Program-made: the position numbers and the translations under genes
NCBI GenBank assembly: GCA_030490835.1
Contig: CM059973.1
Span: 49,108,008-49,172,007 of the forward strand
Origin: Annona cherimola
Taxonomy: Eukaryota > Streptophyta > Magnoliopsida > Magnoliales > Annonaceae
Reading direction: 5' to 3'
DNA: 64,000 bases
The notes under the pieces: generated by a model
Told to the model about the DNA's origin: nothing
The model's database searches: none
What the model saw: the letters and a program-made list of their open reading frames with translations, nothing else
Shown here: positions 44,823 to 57,264 of the stretch, in pieces
Numbering within the stretch: position 1 is the first letter of the stretch
Layout of the letters: each line of letters opens with the position of its first letter

Positions 44823-45640
44823 TTAATTTCCCTGTCCTGGCTTTCCACCGGCTCGGTCAATCGTTTGAACTTGACATAACCAACGAGTTGGTCTTTTAAC
44901 ATAAGCAGATAACTTGCGGCCCTTAGTTGCAATCTCCTCTTGGTCCTTTTTAATACTAGTTTGTGGAAGCTTTTGAACCTTTGAATTGCCCATATCAATC
45001 CTTAGGCAATCATCTGGATCAGTTGGGCTTTGTATAGACTTGAGCACATTGAAAGTTACCTTTTCATTTTGCACCTGCATGGTTAATTCTCTTGTTTATA
45101 CATTGATTATTGCGTTGCTCGTTGCGAGGAAAGGTCGACCAAGAATGGTTAGCACATCTCGATCTTCTTCATAATCCAGGATAATAAAATCTGTAGGAAA
45201 AATGAACTTGTCCACCTTGACAAGAACATCCTCAATAATACCTTCTGGATACGTGATGGATCGATCTGCCAGTTGCAGCGTCACTGTGGTAGGTCGGGCT
45301 TCCCCTAAGCCTAATTTTTTGAAAATGAAATTAGGCATGAGATTAATACTGGCTCCCAAGTTACATAGGGCTCTTCTGAAGTACTAGTCTCCAATCGTGC
45401 ATGGGATGGTGAAACTCCCTGGGTCCTAGAGTTTAGGAGGCAACTTCCTCTGCACCCTCGCACTGGTTTCCTCTGTTAACGCCACTGTCTCGAATTCCGT
45501 CAATCACCTTTTCTTTAATAGCACATCTTTCATGAATTTGGCATAGCTAGGTATCTGTTCTAAGGCTTCGACGAGAGGTATATTGATGTGTAGCTACTTG
45601 AGTACCTCAAGAAATTTCTTGAACTGGCCCTCCTTTTTAG
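44823..45640 (-). pseudogene. gypsy P protease domain
   Basis: Linker (about 45640-45400) and retropepsin (45370-44823) with LGASINLMP, TVTLQLADRSITYPEGI and TILGRPFL. The residue before LGAS is Asn rather than the catalytic Asp seen in Q (CNLGAS for CDLGAS), which alone would inactivate it. A TAG stands at the codon where Q has TAA at 10582. Confidence 0.85.
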
Positions 45641-45699
45641 TCTTTTCGAATCGCTAAGGAAATGGAGGAGGTGGCCTTGGATTCGTGGCGATTTCAGCG

Positions 45700-47238
45700 T
45701 CTGGTTGCTTCTGGGTAGTAACTGGTTCTTCTGGCTCCCGCGACTGCTGAATCAGAGGATTAGTGGGTTACGTCACCTATTCTGGTGGAATTGCCTCGGG
45801 TAACTGCTTTCCACTATGCAATGTGACTGCTTGGACCTGTTCTTTGCCTTTTCCCTTCGAGTTCTGCTCGGTGTCGCTCGACAATGAACCTTGAGGTCGG
45901 TTGTTCAGGGCTGAGGCCAGTTGGCCTATCTGAGCTTCCAGGTTCCTGTTCGTCGTGATTTGGGATTGCATAAACTGCATGAAGAGATTTTCCAGATCCA
46001 ATTTCTTCTCTTCTCGCGACGGTGGATTGAACTGTATTGGTCTTGCAGGTTGTTGCTGTGGCGGATGTTACGAGAATCCCGGTGGCTGATTTAGCCTCGT
46101 CTAGTTATTCCATGAGAAATTGGGATGATTTTTCCAGCCTGGGTTATAGTTGTTTCCATACTAATTTGCTGGGTTTCTCTGAAAATTTCCCACGTAATTA
46201 ATGGACTCCGGGTTAGAGGCACATTCATCACTGGGATGACCGAATTCGCCACACCATGTGTAAATGTCTGTTGTTGTCGACTGCTATGGTGTAGATGCCC
46301 CTAATGCACTGATGTTGACTGGCCTGGACAAGTTCTGGATTTGCCAAGATAAAGCGTCGATGTGGGCCTTTATCGATGAAACTGCGTCCAGTTGGAGTAG
46401 ACCCCCATAGGTATTGGCCGCCTGTTTTCGAGCAGGGCGTATGATTCCCGATAGCTTTTCCATAGCAGAGAATCGTTCGATGAAGAATCCACCATATGAC
46501 GGGTGGAATCCTGGAGACCTTTATAAAAAATCTGAATTTGGACCCACGGTTGAATTCATGATGCGGGCATTTTCGAAGCAGGTCTTTGAAATGGTCCCAC
46601 GCCTCTGATAGGGTCTCCTCTCTGTGCTGCTTGAACGAGACTATATCCATCCTCAGCTTGGCTAACTTGGCAGACGGGATGTATTTTTCTAGGAATTTCT
46701 GAGCCAAGTCATTCCATGTGTTGACGGAGTTTGGTGGCAAAGAGTCTAGCCACTCCAAAGCTCGATCTTGCAGAGAAAATGGAAACATTCGAAGCTGCAT
46801 TGCCTCGTCGGAGACTCTGTTATGCTTGAATGTGTTCATAATCTGCAGAAAATTCCACAGATGGCGGTGCGGGTCTTCATAGGCTAGACCTCCGAACTAC
46901 CCAATAGACTGGAGCATCTGAAAATTAACCGGTTTGATTTCAAAATTATTGGTGTTGATCGGAGGAGGTGCAATGCTAGTTTGAACTGCATTTTGGCCGA
47001 GCGCAATCAGATCCCAAATGGGTTGGTCCAAATCATCTTGAGGTGGATGATTTGGGATCTCAATCCTTTGATTTTCCTGTTGATTTGCATGAACATTTTC
47101 ATCCTAGTTCTCGATGTGCTCCATCATATGCTGTTGGTTCCTAACCTCCCGGCTCTTGCGACGTGTTCTCAAATAAGATCGTTCGGGTTCCGGATCAAAA
47201 GGAATAACAATCTACTTTCCGACTCTGCCTCGGCGCAT
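45700..47238 (-). pseudogene. gag: gypsy P gag, broken
   Basis: ATG at 47238-47236 (MRRGRVGK) followed by an early TAG. Core 46839-46228: NTFKHNRVSDEAMQLRMFPFSL, EWLDSLPPNSVNTWNDLAQKFLEKY. Linker MDLENLFMQFMQSQ (46001-45777). Unlike Q it keeps the G at the IWDLIAL junction, so the two copies broke at different places. Confidence 0.85.
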
Positions 47239-47379
47239 GCAAGTTGAGATAACTCTACAGAAACCAATAAAATTGAACTAGCAGAAAAAGAAATTCTAAA
47301 CCAAAAGAAATTATGAAAATAAACTATTCTACAGAATTATACAAGAAAGCAATAAAACTAAAAATAATTGGCTAAACAA

Positions 47380-47398
47380 TTCCCCGGCAATGGCGCCA
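47380..47398 (-). other. primer binding site of gypsy P (tRNA-Asp)
   Basis: Minus strand TGGCGCCATTGCCGGGGAA, seven bases from the LTR end, one base off the tRNA-Asp complement at a different place from Q. Confidence 0.88.
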
Positions 47399-47404
47399 AA
47401 AACT

Positions 47405-48617
47405 TAATGAGCTGCGTATATGTCAATTAAAATGCTCGCTATTTACGTAAGTATACGTGCTGTGTGAAGTAATAAGAGTGAGTAAAGTATCGTTCCCACG
47501 AGGAATTGTTAACCAGAATTATTAATTAGTTTAACTGCTTTCAATGAATGGAAAATTCTGGGTTTATGATTTAACTAAACTAACGATTACAATGAGAAAT
47601 TAGAGTAAGGGTTACGAGACTACTGGATACTTTAAACGGATTTTCTGATTAGGGATGGCAGATGGATAGCTTGGAATCCTTGAATCTAAACTATATTGCT
47701 TTGGTTCTTCCAACATTATATAATGCTAATTACACCATATTTAATTGCTATGTTCCCATGCCATTAAATAAAGTAAAATTGATAAGTGAATAACCTGTAT
47801 AATGACTACACAGGGTCTAATAGTATATTTCTATCCGTTAAACAACTCCCCTTACACAAAGGTAGAAACCTATACCTTGCACATGGATCCGGCAGAGATC
47901 TTCCTCTTCTAAGGATAAATCAAGCAATTAAATCATCTTAGAAGGTAGTTAATCTTATAAAAAGAATTAAATCCACATATGCAAAGGTAAATCATACACA
48001 ATCATATATAAAATAAAATATTCATTCTTGAATATTCTAAGAACCAAGAAACAATATGGTTTAGAATTCAAATCATCCTAACTATCCATCTAATGGAGGT
48101 TTAGTTCAAAGTCATGATCTTAACGTCCAATACATCCATATGAAAAGTATCCACGAAAGTAGAGAAAGACAATTGGAAAGAATAAGAGAAAATTATTTTC
48201 CGGCGGTTTCCACCAACAGGGTTGATTCCTCTCTTCAATTCGGGCTTTGATCTTGATTTCCTCTTTCTCTTGCTCTCTAGTTCGTCACTGTGCTTCCTCT
48301 CCCTCTCTTCTCGCGCATGAACCCTTTGGAATTATTTATAGAGTCCCTTTTGCGCAGCTTACGCACTGAAGTTTGCATGTACGGATGCGTATGTTGTGAT
48401 TGATCATGTCTGGCGCCTAGGCGCCAACTCTCTGGCAGCCATGTTGTAAGCTGTGTGGGCTGAAAATGGCCAAGGCACGTAGGGTGGCACCTAGGCGCCA
48501 TCCACCTGCCTCTGGTTGCCTCAGTTTGCATTCAACTCGCCCGCTTTGCCTTCATATGTCCCATCCTTCCTGGAAAAGATGGAAAAACTAACTAAATAAA
48601 ATAAAAATGCCTAAATA
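47405..48617 (-). mobile_element. 5' LTR of gypsy P, start missing
   Basis: Matches the Q LTR from about its base 130 to the end. Palindromes at 48412-48425 and 48486-48499 (one mismatch), 74 bp apart. Breaks off at 48617 against the tail of the copia A LTR. Confidence 0.88.
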
Positions 48618-48724
48618 AGGGGATTAATTCTAAAAAGGGAAAAGTTTCTGTTTAAGTAAAGAATTTTAAAATACTCAATTCACTCCTCCCCTCTTGGGTA
48701 GTTTCCATAAACTCGGGACCAACA
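48618..48724 (+). mobile_element. last 107 bp of the 3' LTR of copia A
   Basis: Reads ggggattaattctaaaa to gggaccaaca, matching the end of A's 5' LTR at 4666-4772. Separated from the rest of the LTR (ends 33225) by gypsy P. Confidence 0.85.
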
Positions 48725-49017
48725 ATAGGTTGTATGATCAGTGGAAACTTTAATGTTGGGAGCTTGAGATGGATTTCGAGGTTAAGGAGAGAAGAAAACT
48801 TTCATGCTTGAAGAAGTTTGAAAAAGAAAGAGAGAAGGGGAGATCAGCGTGCGCACGCCTAAAAGAGGTAGGTAGCTGAACCAACGCCCGCGGAGTCAAC
48901 TCTGAACCCTAAGTTGAGTTCGAAGTCACCTTCATTCATCCGAAGTCGACTTTGGTGAAGCCAACCTGGGATGAATGGAGTCGACTTGTCTCCCTCGACC
49001 CGAGTATCAAATCATGT
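48725..49017 (-). other. pol-ORF3 spacer of copia F
   Basis: After TKHIDE the rest of RNase H is lost. GTCGAC modules (about 48943-48985) and a C/T-rich run (on the minus strand) follow, as in A and J. It ends at 48725 before any ORF3 start. Confidence 0.65.
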
Positions 49018-49545
49018 ACTATTTCATCTATATGTTTGGTTCTAGAGTGTAGTATAGGATTTTTAGTTAAGCATATTTCACTTGTATTGTCACATCTAAT
49101 TGGTATGTCATTGTAATCTATCCCATAGTATCTAAGTTGTTGTTTCATCAAAAGCAGTTGGGCATAACAGCTCCCGGCAGCAATGTATTCAGCTTCCACA
49201 ATAGATAAAGCAACACTTGTTTATTTTCTTGATAACCATGAAACTATTATGTTTCTAAGGAATTGACATGTCCCACTAGTGCTTTTTCTATCTACTTTGT
49301 AGCCAGAAAAATTCGCATCCGAGTAGCCGATTAGATCAAATGTTGAACCCTTAGGGTACCATAACCCTAGATTAGTAGTGTCAATTAGATACCTAAAGAT
49401 TCTTTTTACAGAATGTGATTCTTAGGGACATGATTGAAATCTAGAACACATCCAAACACTAAATAATATGTCTGGCCTGGATGCAGTCAAATATAACAAA
49501 GATCCTATCATACTTCTATATAACTTTTGTTCAACTATTTTACCT
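49018..49545 (-). pseudogene. pol: copia F RT end and RNase H, truncated
   Basis: Minus strand pieces SRKQ-like, EAEYIAAGSCYAQLLLMKQQLRYYGIDYNDIPIRCDNTSEICLTKNPILHSRTKHID. It is truncated after TKHIDE and interrupted at 49551 by solo LTR M. Its upstream half continues at 51280. Confidence 0.87.
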
Positions 49546-49550
49546 CTTTC

Positions 49551-51274
49551 TGTTGGTCCCGAGTTAATGACGATTACCCAAGAGGGGAGGGGTGAATTGG
49601 GTATTTAAAAATTTATAACTTAAACAGAAACTTTACCTCGGATTAATCTAATCCCCTTAATGAAGAAACGAAATGGAAAGCAATATAATGTAGAGAGCAG
49701 AAATATAAATCAAGCACACAAGATTTTTATAGTGGTTCGGGCAACCTCCCTACTCCACTCTTCCAAGCTCACACTCCTTGTGACTTGGGTTCCACTATTG
49801 TATTCCTCAAATACAATTAGAGCCACTGCTCTCTTCTAGATTCCAGCTCTAGGGGGCATCAACAAATCACAGCACAAGTAGGTGATGAGTTCCACTCCAA
49901 TCACACACACTACTTTGCGTACACTTGATCTTAGTTCCTCAAACTAAATCAAGCTTAATACAATCAAATGAAATAGTAAAGGAATCTACACGTTACAGTT
50001 GTGTAGAAGCAGTTTGGCGCAGAGAAGAACTCGTAGAATTGGCTTTGAAGATTCAGAAGTTGAGCTCTAGCAGTTTGAAGCAAAGTTCTTCTTCTTTGAA
50101 TGAGCTTGATCTCTTTAATGCTCTTGAAGATGGGAGTTAAGCACACTTAATGATTTTCAGCTACTTCCCTCGTCCACAATGAATGCTTTTTATAATTGTG
50201 GAGGGAATCCGAACGTTTGAAGGTAGGTGGCGCGTATTTAATGCGCCAACGTTCGAATATTTTCCGACCGTTGCGACCCAAGTCACAGGTGGAGTCGACT
50301 TCGGATGCGACTTCGCCCAAGTCGCAGATGGAGTCGACTTTGGGTGCGACTTCGCCTTCCGTAGCGACTTCAAGTTCCAGGTCGGGTCGACTTGGGTATC
50401 GACTTGACCCAAGCCGCAAGTGGAGTCGACTTCGGTGTGCGACTTCACTTCGTCAGTTGGCTTGATGCACTTGAAAATTTGTTTGCTTGGTTCCTTCATT
50501 TCCTTTTGGATCATTGTCTTCTATTTAGCTTGCTTTCATTTATTCTATGTTCAAGCCTTGAATCCATGAGAACTTGAATAACCTTCTTGGTTGAGTTCAT
50601 GCATCTTGCTTGAACTTGGATTGGTCTTCAATTTTTGTAGACCTTGTGAATCTTGGAGCTTTGATTTATGCAATTTGCTTTCTTTTGATATTAGTCTTCG
50701 TATCTTGGATTTCTTCATCTTGAAATGTACTTGAAGCTTTGCCTTGGACTTGATAAACTTAATTTGATAATGAGCTTGTATCCTTGATTTGGTCTTGAGA
50801 GATCTTAAGTTGATCTTAGAAATGAGCTTGAATCTGCATCCTTGAACTTAGAATACCTCAAGTCGAACTTGGGGTCGACTTCGTCTACGACTTTACCTAA
50901 GTCGCAACTGGAGTCGACTTCGTTTGCGACTTCGGTTTCTTTCTCTCCCAAATTCAACTCTGGAGTGATTTTGGCATCTGAAGTCGATGCTGGAGTCGAC
51001 TTCGTTTGCGACTTGGCTTCCCAAGTCGCAAGTGGAGTCGACCTGGCCTGCGACTTCACCTGCTCTTCTTCCAATTTCAACTCTGGATGACTTTGACTCC
51101 TTGAAGTCGATGTTGGAGTCGACTTGGGGAACAACTTGGCCTTCCATGCTCTATTTTCTTCAAATGTATATGCCTTAAACACTTCCACAAACATGTTAGT
51201 AGCCAAGACTTACTCAAATCGATTTGTTAATCATCAAAACATAGATTTAGCTTATTTTCCACATATTTCCAACA
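49551..51274 (-). mobile_element. solo LTR M (copia family), target duplication CTTTC
   Basis: A 1724-bp LTR of the K/G type on the minus strand, flanked by CTTTC (49546-49550, 51275-51279). RT of copia F reads on across it. Arrays at 50275-50450 and 50860-51140; TATA (minus) at 50194-50187. Being solo, it shows that the copia family also undergoes LTR-LTR recombination. Confidence 0.93.
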
Positions 51275-51279
51275 CTTTC

Positions 51280-51820
51280 ATCCTTGTCAATTTTGATAAT
51301 CGAGCTCATGGGTGTATTTGCTCCTTTACTGTTTTGCATTCCAAACTTCTTGAGCATTTCTTTGATGTACTTGGAATGATTAATGAAGATTCCTTAACTG
51401 AATTGCTTAATTTGCAGCCCAAGGAAGAAGTTTAGCTCGTCCATCATGCTCATCTCAAATTCATTCTGGATAAGCTTAGAAAATTCTTGACATAAAGATT
51501 CATTAGTAACACCGAACATGATGTCATCAACATAAATTTGAACAATTAGTATATCTTTTCCCTTGTATATGATAAATAGGGTGGTGCCAACCTTTCCTCT
51601 TTGAAAGTCATGATCAATCAAAAATTTTCTTAACCTCTCATACCAAGCTCTTGGAGCTTGTTTCAACCCATACAAAGCTTTAGTTAACCTAAAAACAAAT
51701 TGGATTGATCTTTTTCTTCAAAATCAAGAGGTTGTTCGACTTATACCTCTTCATTTAGGTATCCATTTAAAAACGTACTTTTTACATCCATTTGAAACAG
51801 TTTGAAATCCATGTATATGT
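51280..51820 (-). pseudogene. pol: copia F reverse transcriptase, middle part
   Basis: Open from 51675 to 51394: [31 protein letters not shown]. Upstream blocks matching MDVKSTFLNGYLNEEV lie near 51800. Deleted before that. This is one of the least damaged RT stretches here. Confidence 0.88.
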
Positions 51821-51849
51821 CCACTCCACTACATCTTTAATATTTTGTC

Positions 51850-52682
51850 ATTTCCTTCTTCTTTTCCTTTCTATTTCACTCCTTAAATCCCTTGAAGTTC
51901 TTTCCTTTTCTTGCAACCTTTCTGAATTCTCTAGTGAGTAGAGAAATCTCTTCGTCATCATTCTGAGAAGATGAGGTGGACTTATCTGAGTTCTGCGTAG
52001 CTTTTAAAGCGATAGCCCTTTTTCCTTTGTGATGTTCCTCATTTCTTCTCTTTATTAATTCATGAGACATAAGAAAACTAATAAGATTTTTCAGCTTTAA
52101 CGTGTTTAGATCCTTTGCTTCTTCAATAGCTGTGATCTTTGGGGTCCATGACTCGGGCAGAGCTCTTAGGATCTTCATGACCAGTTCAGATTCAGAAATT
52201 GCTTTTCCAAAGCCTTTTAATGCGTTAGTAATCTTGGAAAATCTTACAAATATTTCAGATATATTTTCAGTATCTAGCATTTTAAAACCTTCTAGCTCTC
52301 CAATCAATATGTTTCTTCTCGTCCCCTGGACTTGAGAAGTTCCCTCATATATTGATGTTTGTGTATCCTATATTTCTTTGGTTGTTTGACAAGAGAATAC
52401 TTTATCATACTCTGCAGTAGTTAAGGCACAAAAGAGGGAGTTCATTGTATTGATATTGCTCTTTACAATTCTAACTTCCTCTTCAGTCCATTCGGAGGCT
52501 CTTTCACCAATTGGTAAAGTAACTCTGTCTTGAATAGCAATCCAGGAGTCCATATCAGTAGCCATAATAAGTTATTTTATTCTCAACTTTCAGTAACTGA
52601 AGTTACTTCCATCAAATAGTGGTGGACTAGTAAATGACTGGTCTTCAGCAAAAGCAAGAGTGGAAGTTGATTGGGATGTCAT
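51850..52682 (-). pseudogene. gag: copia F gag, N-terminal half, broken
   Basis: ATG at 52682-52680 (MTSQST), then a TGA at 52592-52590 at the same Trp codon as in A and G, and a TAA shortly after. From 52307 to 51876 a 143-residue frame is open (LESFKML-type block, PESWTPKITAIEEAKDLNTLKL, SSSQNDDEE). It stops before the first knuckle, and at about 51850 joins RT sequence by deletion. Confidence 0.86.
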
Positions 52683-52719
52683 TTAAAATAAGATCTCTTT
52701 AGTAGAAACTCAAAGACCT

Positions 52720-52731
52720 GCTTTAATACCA
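52720..52731 (-). other. decayed primer binding site of copia F
   Basis: Minus strand TGGTATTAAAGC, two transitions away from TGGTATCAGAGC. Confidence 0.75.
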
Positions 52732-53734
52732 CCCGTTTGTCCCGAGTTTATGAATAAACCCAAGAGGGAAGGAGTGAATTAAGTTCTTGAAAATTCTTTC
52801 ATAATTAGAAACTCAACCCCTTGAGAGTTTTAGTCCCCTCAAATGAAAAACATAAAATATAAAAGAAATAAACTCAATAAATTATAGTGGTTCGGGACAA
52901 CCCTCCCTACTCCATTCCTCTAAGAGCATACCCTAGTGTCTTGAGTTCCACTAAACAAAATAGTAATACAGACAAAGTCTTTGTTCTCTTCTAGATTCTA
53001 GCTCTAGGGGCCTTATACAGCCTTAGCACAAGTAAGTGACGAGTTACACTCCAATTACACGGTACTTTGCCTTCACTTCGTCTTAGTCTCTAATACTAAA
53101 CCGAGTGGAATACAAATGATTAACAAAGTAAAAATATTGCTACACTTTTACAGATGTGTAGAAAATAGATTTCTGCGCAGAGAAGAACTTGTAGAAGGAG
53201 TTGATGATGAAGTAGTTCAATAGTTGCAATTTTTAACAGTGTTCTTCTTGGAAACTTTCTTTAAAATCACATAAATGCTTGAGAATAAAGAGGTTGAACT
53301 CAATCAATGCTATCTCTCTACCCTTTCCCGTTCATTTGAAGTGTCTTAATTAAGAGAGAGTAAATTCGAACGTTTGGAGGTAGGTGGCCGCATTTAAGCG
53401 CAACGTTCAAATTTTTTCAACTGTTACGATTCAAGTAGCACTTGGAGTCGACCTGGTATGCGTCTTCATCGAAATCACAGACCACAGTTGACTTGGGTTG
53501 CGAATTTGGTCTTCAGTTCTTAAGTCAAGTTCCGGACTTGAGTCGACTTGATCTCAAACTTAATCTAAGTCGTAGGTGAGGTCGACTTCGATTATGACTT
53601 CACCAGCTATTAGATTTCTTGGAACTTTGACATAATGTGAACTTCATTTGCTTTCTTGTCTTTCTTTGTTTATTCATAATTCATGCTTATAAATCTTCAT
53701 TTGTATTTGAGATCGATTCATTCTTCTTGATACT

Positions 53735-56691
53735 TGTGAAACCACAATCTTAGACACGTGTATAAAATCTTAGGGTTATAAACCCTAGGTAATATATTAA
53801 GGGTGTGTTTGTTTAGGGCAAAAAAGTGTCAACTAAAACTTTTCAATCTAAAACTTTTCACTCTCCATAATTATTTTATTTTTTAATTATTTTTTCACAT
53901 TTTTCTATACAAACTACCATACTTTTCAATCATTTCTACACAACTACCCATACAAATAACCTATCTATTTTAACTTAATTCTCTTTACTCCTCATCATTA
54001 CTCCTATTATATCACATCACTTTCTATTGATTTGACAACTTCTACTCCAAAAACTTTTCATCAAAAGTTTTACCTCCAACCAAACACACCCTAATAAAAT
54101 ATATATTCAAGAGTATGAAAATATGTGTATTAGAGGTTAAAGAAATACAATTGTGGGATTAAACAATGTGAATAGTACGTGAATAGTAACATGAATACTA
54201 ACCGAGGTGATTAAGAGTTAATCACGTAGATTAACCTAATCACAAAATGACAAAAAAAGGAAGATTTAATCACTACAGGACGAAATAGCAATACTTTTTG
54301 ATATTTTAATGACATTTTGGATTTTAGTGAAAAATTAAAGAAAAATTCATAATTTGCAATCCGGACGTCGGATTTAAATAAATTTTTTTATGGATGGTTA
54401 AAAATTCATGATGAATATGATGAATGGTATAATATGTGATGAAAATCATGAATCAAGGGTCAAGATGAAATGTCATTTGGAGATCAAAAAGTAGCTCTAC
54501 TTTTCATTAATTATAAATTTGACTTTTTATTAAATTTAAATAATTAAAAATAAAAAAATAATAAATGAAAATCAGAGCTACAGAAGGGGCATGCAGGTGT
54601 AGGGGGAGCCTTTGGACCCAAACCCAATGGCTCAAATTCATCCTCATCAAAAATCAATGGATGAGATTGAATTAGCTTAAAATAAATAATTTAATAAATC
54701 AAAAAATCATGAAAATTAGGGCTGCCATAGGGGGCGTGAACAGTAGCTAGGGGGCTGCACATGGCTCCATGCACCTTTTGGAAATTAGAAAAAAATACAT
54801 TTATAATTTAATACCTCAATCAAGGGGGGGTAAATTCCAATTTGATGAAAAATCAAAAACTATAAATAGGGGCAGGGGTGGACGTCCAAAGGCACTGCAT
54901 CCCAGCTCCATTTGAGCAAACTCAAGTTCCCAAATCCCCCACACGTCCAAGGGAAGAAAAGGAGAAAGTTAGAGAGTGAAAGTGTGAGAAAAAGAGCAAT
55001 ATCTCCACTACGGGTAAGTGATTTCTATCCAAATTTCTTTTGGATGTTAAGTACGATAAAATCATGCTTAGATAATTCATAATCATGAGAAAATAAGTAA
55101 AGTTATAATGCTTAATTGGAATTATGTCAAAACATCAAAAATTTGAAGCAAAAATAGAGCATTCGGGAAGATAATATATGATATGTGTAAATAATGCTCC
55201 AATATTAATAAATGATGATTTGAGAAGAATTTTTATGATAAATATGATGTTGGAATGATGATATATTAATCTCATGATTTTTGGAATTAAGGATTATGCT
55301 TAAGTGAAATTATGTTGATTTTTAGTACATGGAGAAAATGATTTATTTAGCCAAGTTAATAATGATAAATTCCAAATTTATGAATTTTCCCATGATATAC
55401 TAAACCTGAGCTATGTCATAGTATTTTTTATTTTTGGAACCCATGAACAGTAACCCACATCGCTGTGAACAGTAAACGTGAACAGTATCGTGAACAGTGA
55501 TCGTGAACAGTATCATGAATAGTAAAAAAGCGTAAATTGGGTGGAAAAAAATGAGATTAGCATTTATATCTAAAGAATATATAGATGAGACTTTTAAAGG
55601 GATTTATGGATTAAAAAATCCATATATGGAGATAATGACTAAGTATCTTTATAAGATTAACCTCTATATGAATGAGGTAATAAATGATTATAAAGCATGC
55701 ATGGGAAGAAATCTAAGACATGGAATGATATAGATAAAATATCATTTTTCCTTGAATAGGAAAAAGAAAGGAAAAGGTGGAGGACACAGAATGATGAGGT
55801 AAGCAAGCTATATGCTTTCTAAAATATTTCTAAATGATTGCAAATTGTTTGCTTACGTGTTTTATGAATTAAATTTAAGGATGATCATTCCTATAATGCT
55901 TTACATGAAATGATTGCTAACTGCTTGTTAAATTAATTTCTAAATGATTTATCAAGTTTTATGGAGCATGTCATGCCGGCATATGTGTATGTTCATGGTG
56001 CACAAGGAAGAGGCTTTGGTGGAGGTAGAAAGCGGATCAGAGGGTCCCCCTTCACTATTGCCAAGTCGCTAGGGCTGCGGCCGGCGGCGTCCTCCCAGAG
56101 GTTGGAGGCACAAGGAAAGTCATGAATGAATGAATGCATTGCATTCTTATGAAATGCATGAAAAAGTTTCTGTCCCATTGGTAATTGATCACTTTATAAG
56201 TTTCTCCTACCAAATTGGGAGAAATGCATTTGAATGAAAGGAAAATGTTTACTTGCCAAAGAAAAAAGCTTGCTTACTGAGTATTATTACTCATATGTGT
56301 TTTTAAAATGACAAACAGGCTATGGAGCTGACTTATAAAGGATGTCAAGTAGAAATGACCTACAAAATTAATTGCAGTTCTATGTATGCGTCCAAAGGGA
56401 CAAATGTATGACAATCATGTTGAAGTCATGTTTTATGGATATTACAAACATGATTGTACTTATGCGAATTATTTCAATAAAAAGAAGATATGAATGGTTT
56501 TATGATGATATGAATGAGTCTATTATGAATAAAGTGTATGCTTATGTGATGAAAGAAAAAGAAAAAAAAAATTAGCCGAGATCCAATTAAGTACCCACCG
56601 CGTGATCAGGGCAACAATCCTGAGTCACATTTACCAATCAATAAGATCCCGGAGTAAGGCCTATGTGGACGCCTCGGTTCGGAGCGCCATA
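53735..56691 (+). mobile_element. giant solo LTR S-C, target duplication ATACT
   Basis: TGTGAAACC to GAGCGCCATA, flanked by ATACT (53730-53734, 56692-56696). 2957 bp, of which 294 are a MITE with its duplication. TATAAATA 54861-54868, donor GT 55014, acceptor-like caaacag ending 56318, hairpin 56602-56628. The final CA has decayed to TA. No ORF of note. Confidence 0.87.
53801..54091 (-). mobile_element. MITE, 291 bp, target duplication TAA
   Basis: Begins GGGTGTGTTTGTTT and ends CCAAACACACCC, with TAA on both sides. Comparison with S-B (18425-18450) shows the empty site. Opposite orientation to the copy at 27025-27314. TAA/TTA duplication fits PIF/Harbinger (Tourist-like). Confidence 0.88.
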
Positions 56692-57264
56692 ATACTTGAA
56701 TTTGGTCAATCTCTCTCGAACATTTGATAAAAACTTAATGTAACTTTGGCTCAAGCTTGTCATTCTTTCATGATTTTGACTTCATCTTTCTGAGTATAGT
56801 GTTTGGAATCAACTTGATTTACTATTACATTCAAGTCGAGGTTCTAAGTCGACTTTAGGTGCGACTTCTCCCAAGTCGTATGACGAGGTCGACTTGGAAT
56901 ACGACTTGACACTGTCAACTTCAACTCTAGTCCCTAAAGATATCCTGAGTCGCTGATGGAGTCGACTTGGTGTTGCTACTTCACCTAAGTCGCATGTGAA
57001 GTTGACTTCGGTTGCAACTTCATCTGCTCAGGTATCCATATTTTAGTGCTATCGAAAAATGGGGCCTCGAATCGATGCTGAAGTCGACTTAGGTATCGAT
57101 GGCTGAGTCGATTTGGCATGCGACTTGACCTGCCAAGCTTTTGACCTTTGAATTTTGTAATCCTTGAAACAACTTAACACCTTCGTTAGTTCCTTGATAT
57201 TACCAAATTGAGTTATTAACCATCAAAACATGGATTGTGCTTAATTCGTCATTTGTTTACAACA

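Larger units (their letters stand above)
33226..48617 (-). mobile_element. Athila-like gypsy element P, truncated at both ends, interrupted by copia K
   Basis: Same family as Q, on the minus strand. Parts in transcription order: 5' LTR 48617-47405 (its first ~130 bases lost), PBS 47398-47380, gag, protease, internal promoter region, ORF2 (split by K), twin hairpins, PPT and the first 276 bases of the 3' LTR (33501-33226). RT, RNase H and integrase are absent, as in Q. Both outer ends lie inside the LTRs, and the flanking copia A LTR has lost about 190 bp, so there is no ordinary target duplication. Confidence 0.88.
4004..48724 (+). mobile_element. copia element A (Sirevirus-like), broken by five insertions
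   Basis: Parts in order: 5' LTR remnant 4004-4772, PBS, gag 4821-5366 and 17054-18370, pol 21811-23725, ORF3 24388-25995, polypurine tract 26361-26374, 3' LTR 26375-26767 + 32174-33225 + 48618-48724. The two LTRs share features not seen in K or M, such as 'taagtaaagaattttaaaa' and 'cataaactcgg', which ties the pieces together. Insertions are S-A (with Q), S-B, S-E, P (with K and L), and G at the left end. Integrase is deleted from pol. The right flank is copia F; the expected duplication of 48725-48729 cannot be checked because the left end is outside the window. Confidence 0.85.
48725..57264 (-). mobile_element. copia element F (Sirevirus-like), 5' part, interrupted by M and S-C
   Basis: Minus strand: LTR 57264-52734, PBS 52731-52720, gag 52682-51850, RT 51820-51280, RT/RNase H 49545-49018, pol-ORF3 spacer 49017-48725, then cut by copia A. 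Protease, integrase and the start of RT are deleted at about 51820-51850. LTR start and gag (SNFSY before the stop) ally F with A rather than with K and G. Confidence 0.85.
52734..57264 (-). mobile_element. 5' LTR of copia F, split by S-C
   Basis: Pieces 52734-53734 and 56697-57264, about 1.57 kb together. Decayed GTCGAC blocks at about 53440-53610 and 56830-57120. The LTR start (minus) is TGTTGTAAAC, at 57264. Next to it is gypsy H, so F inserted there. Confidence 0.85.
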
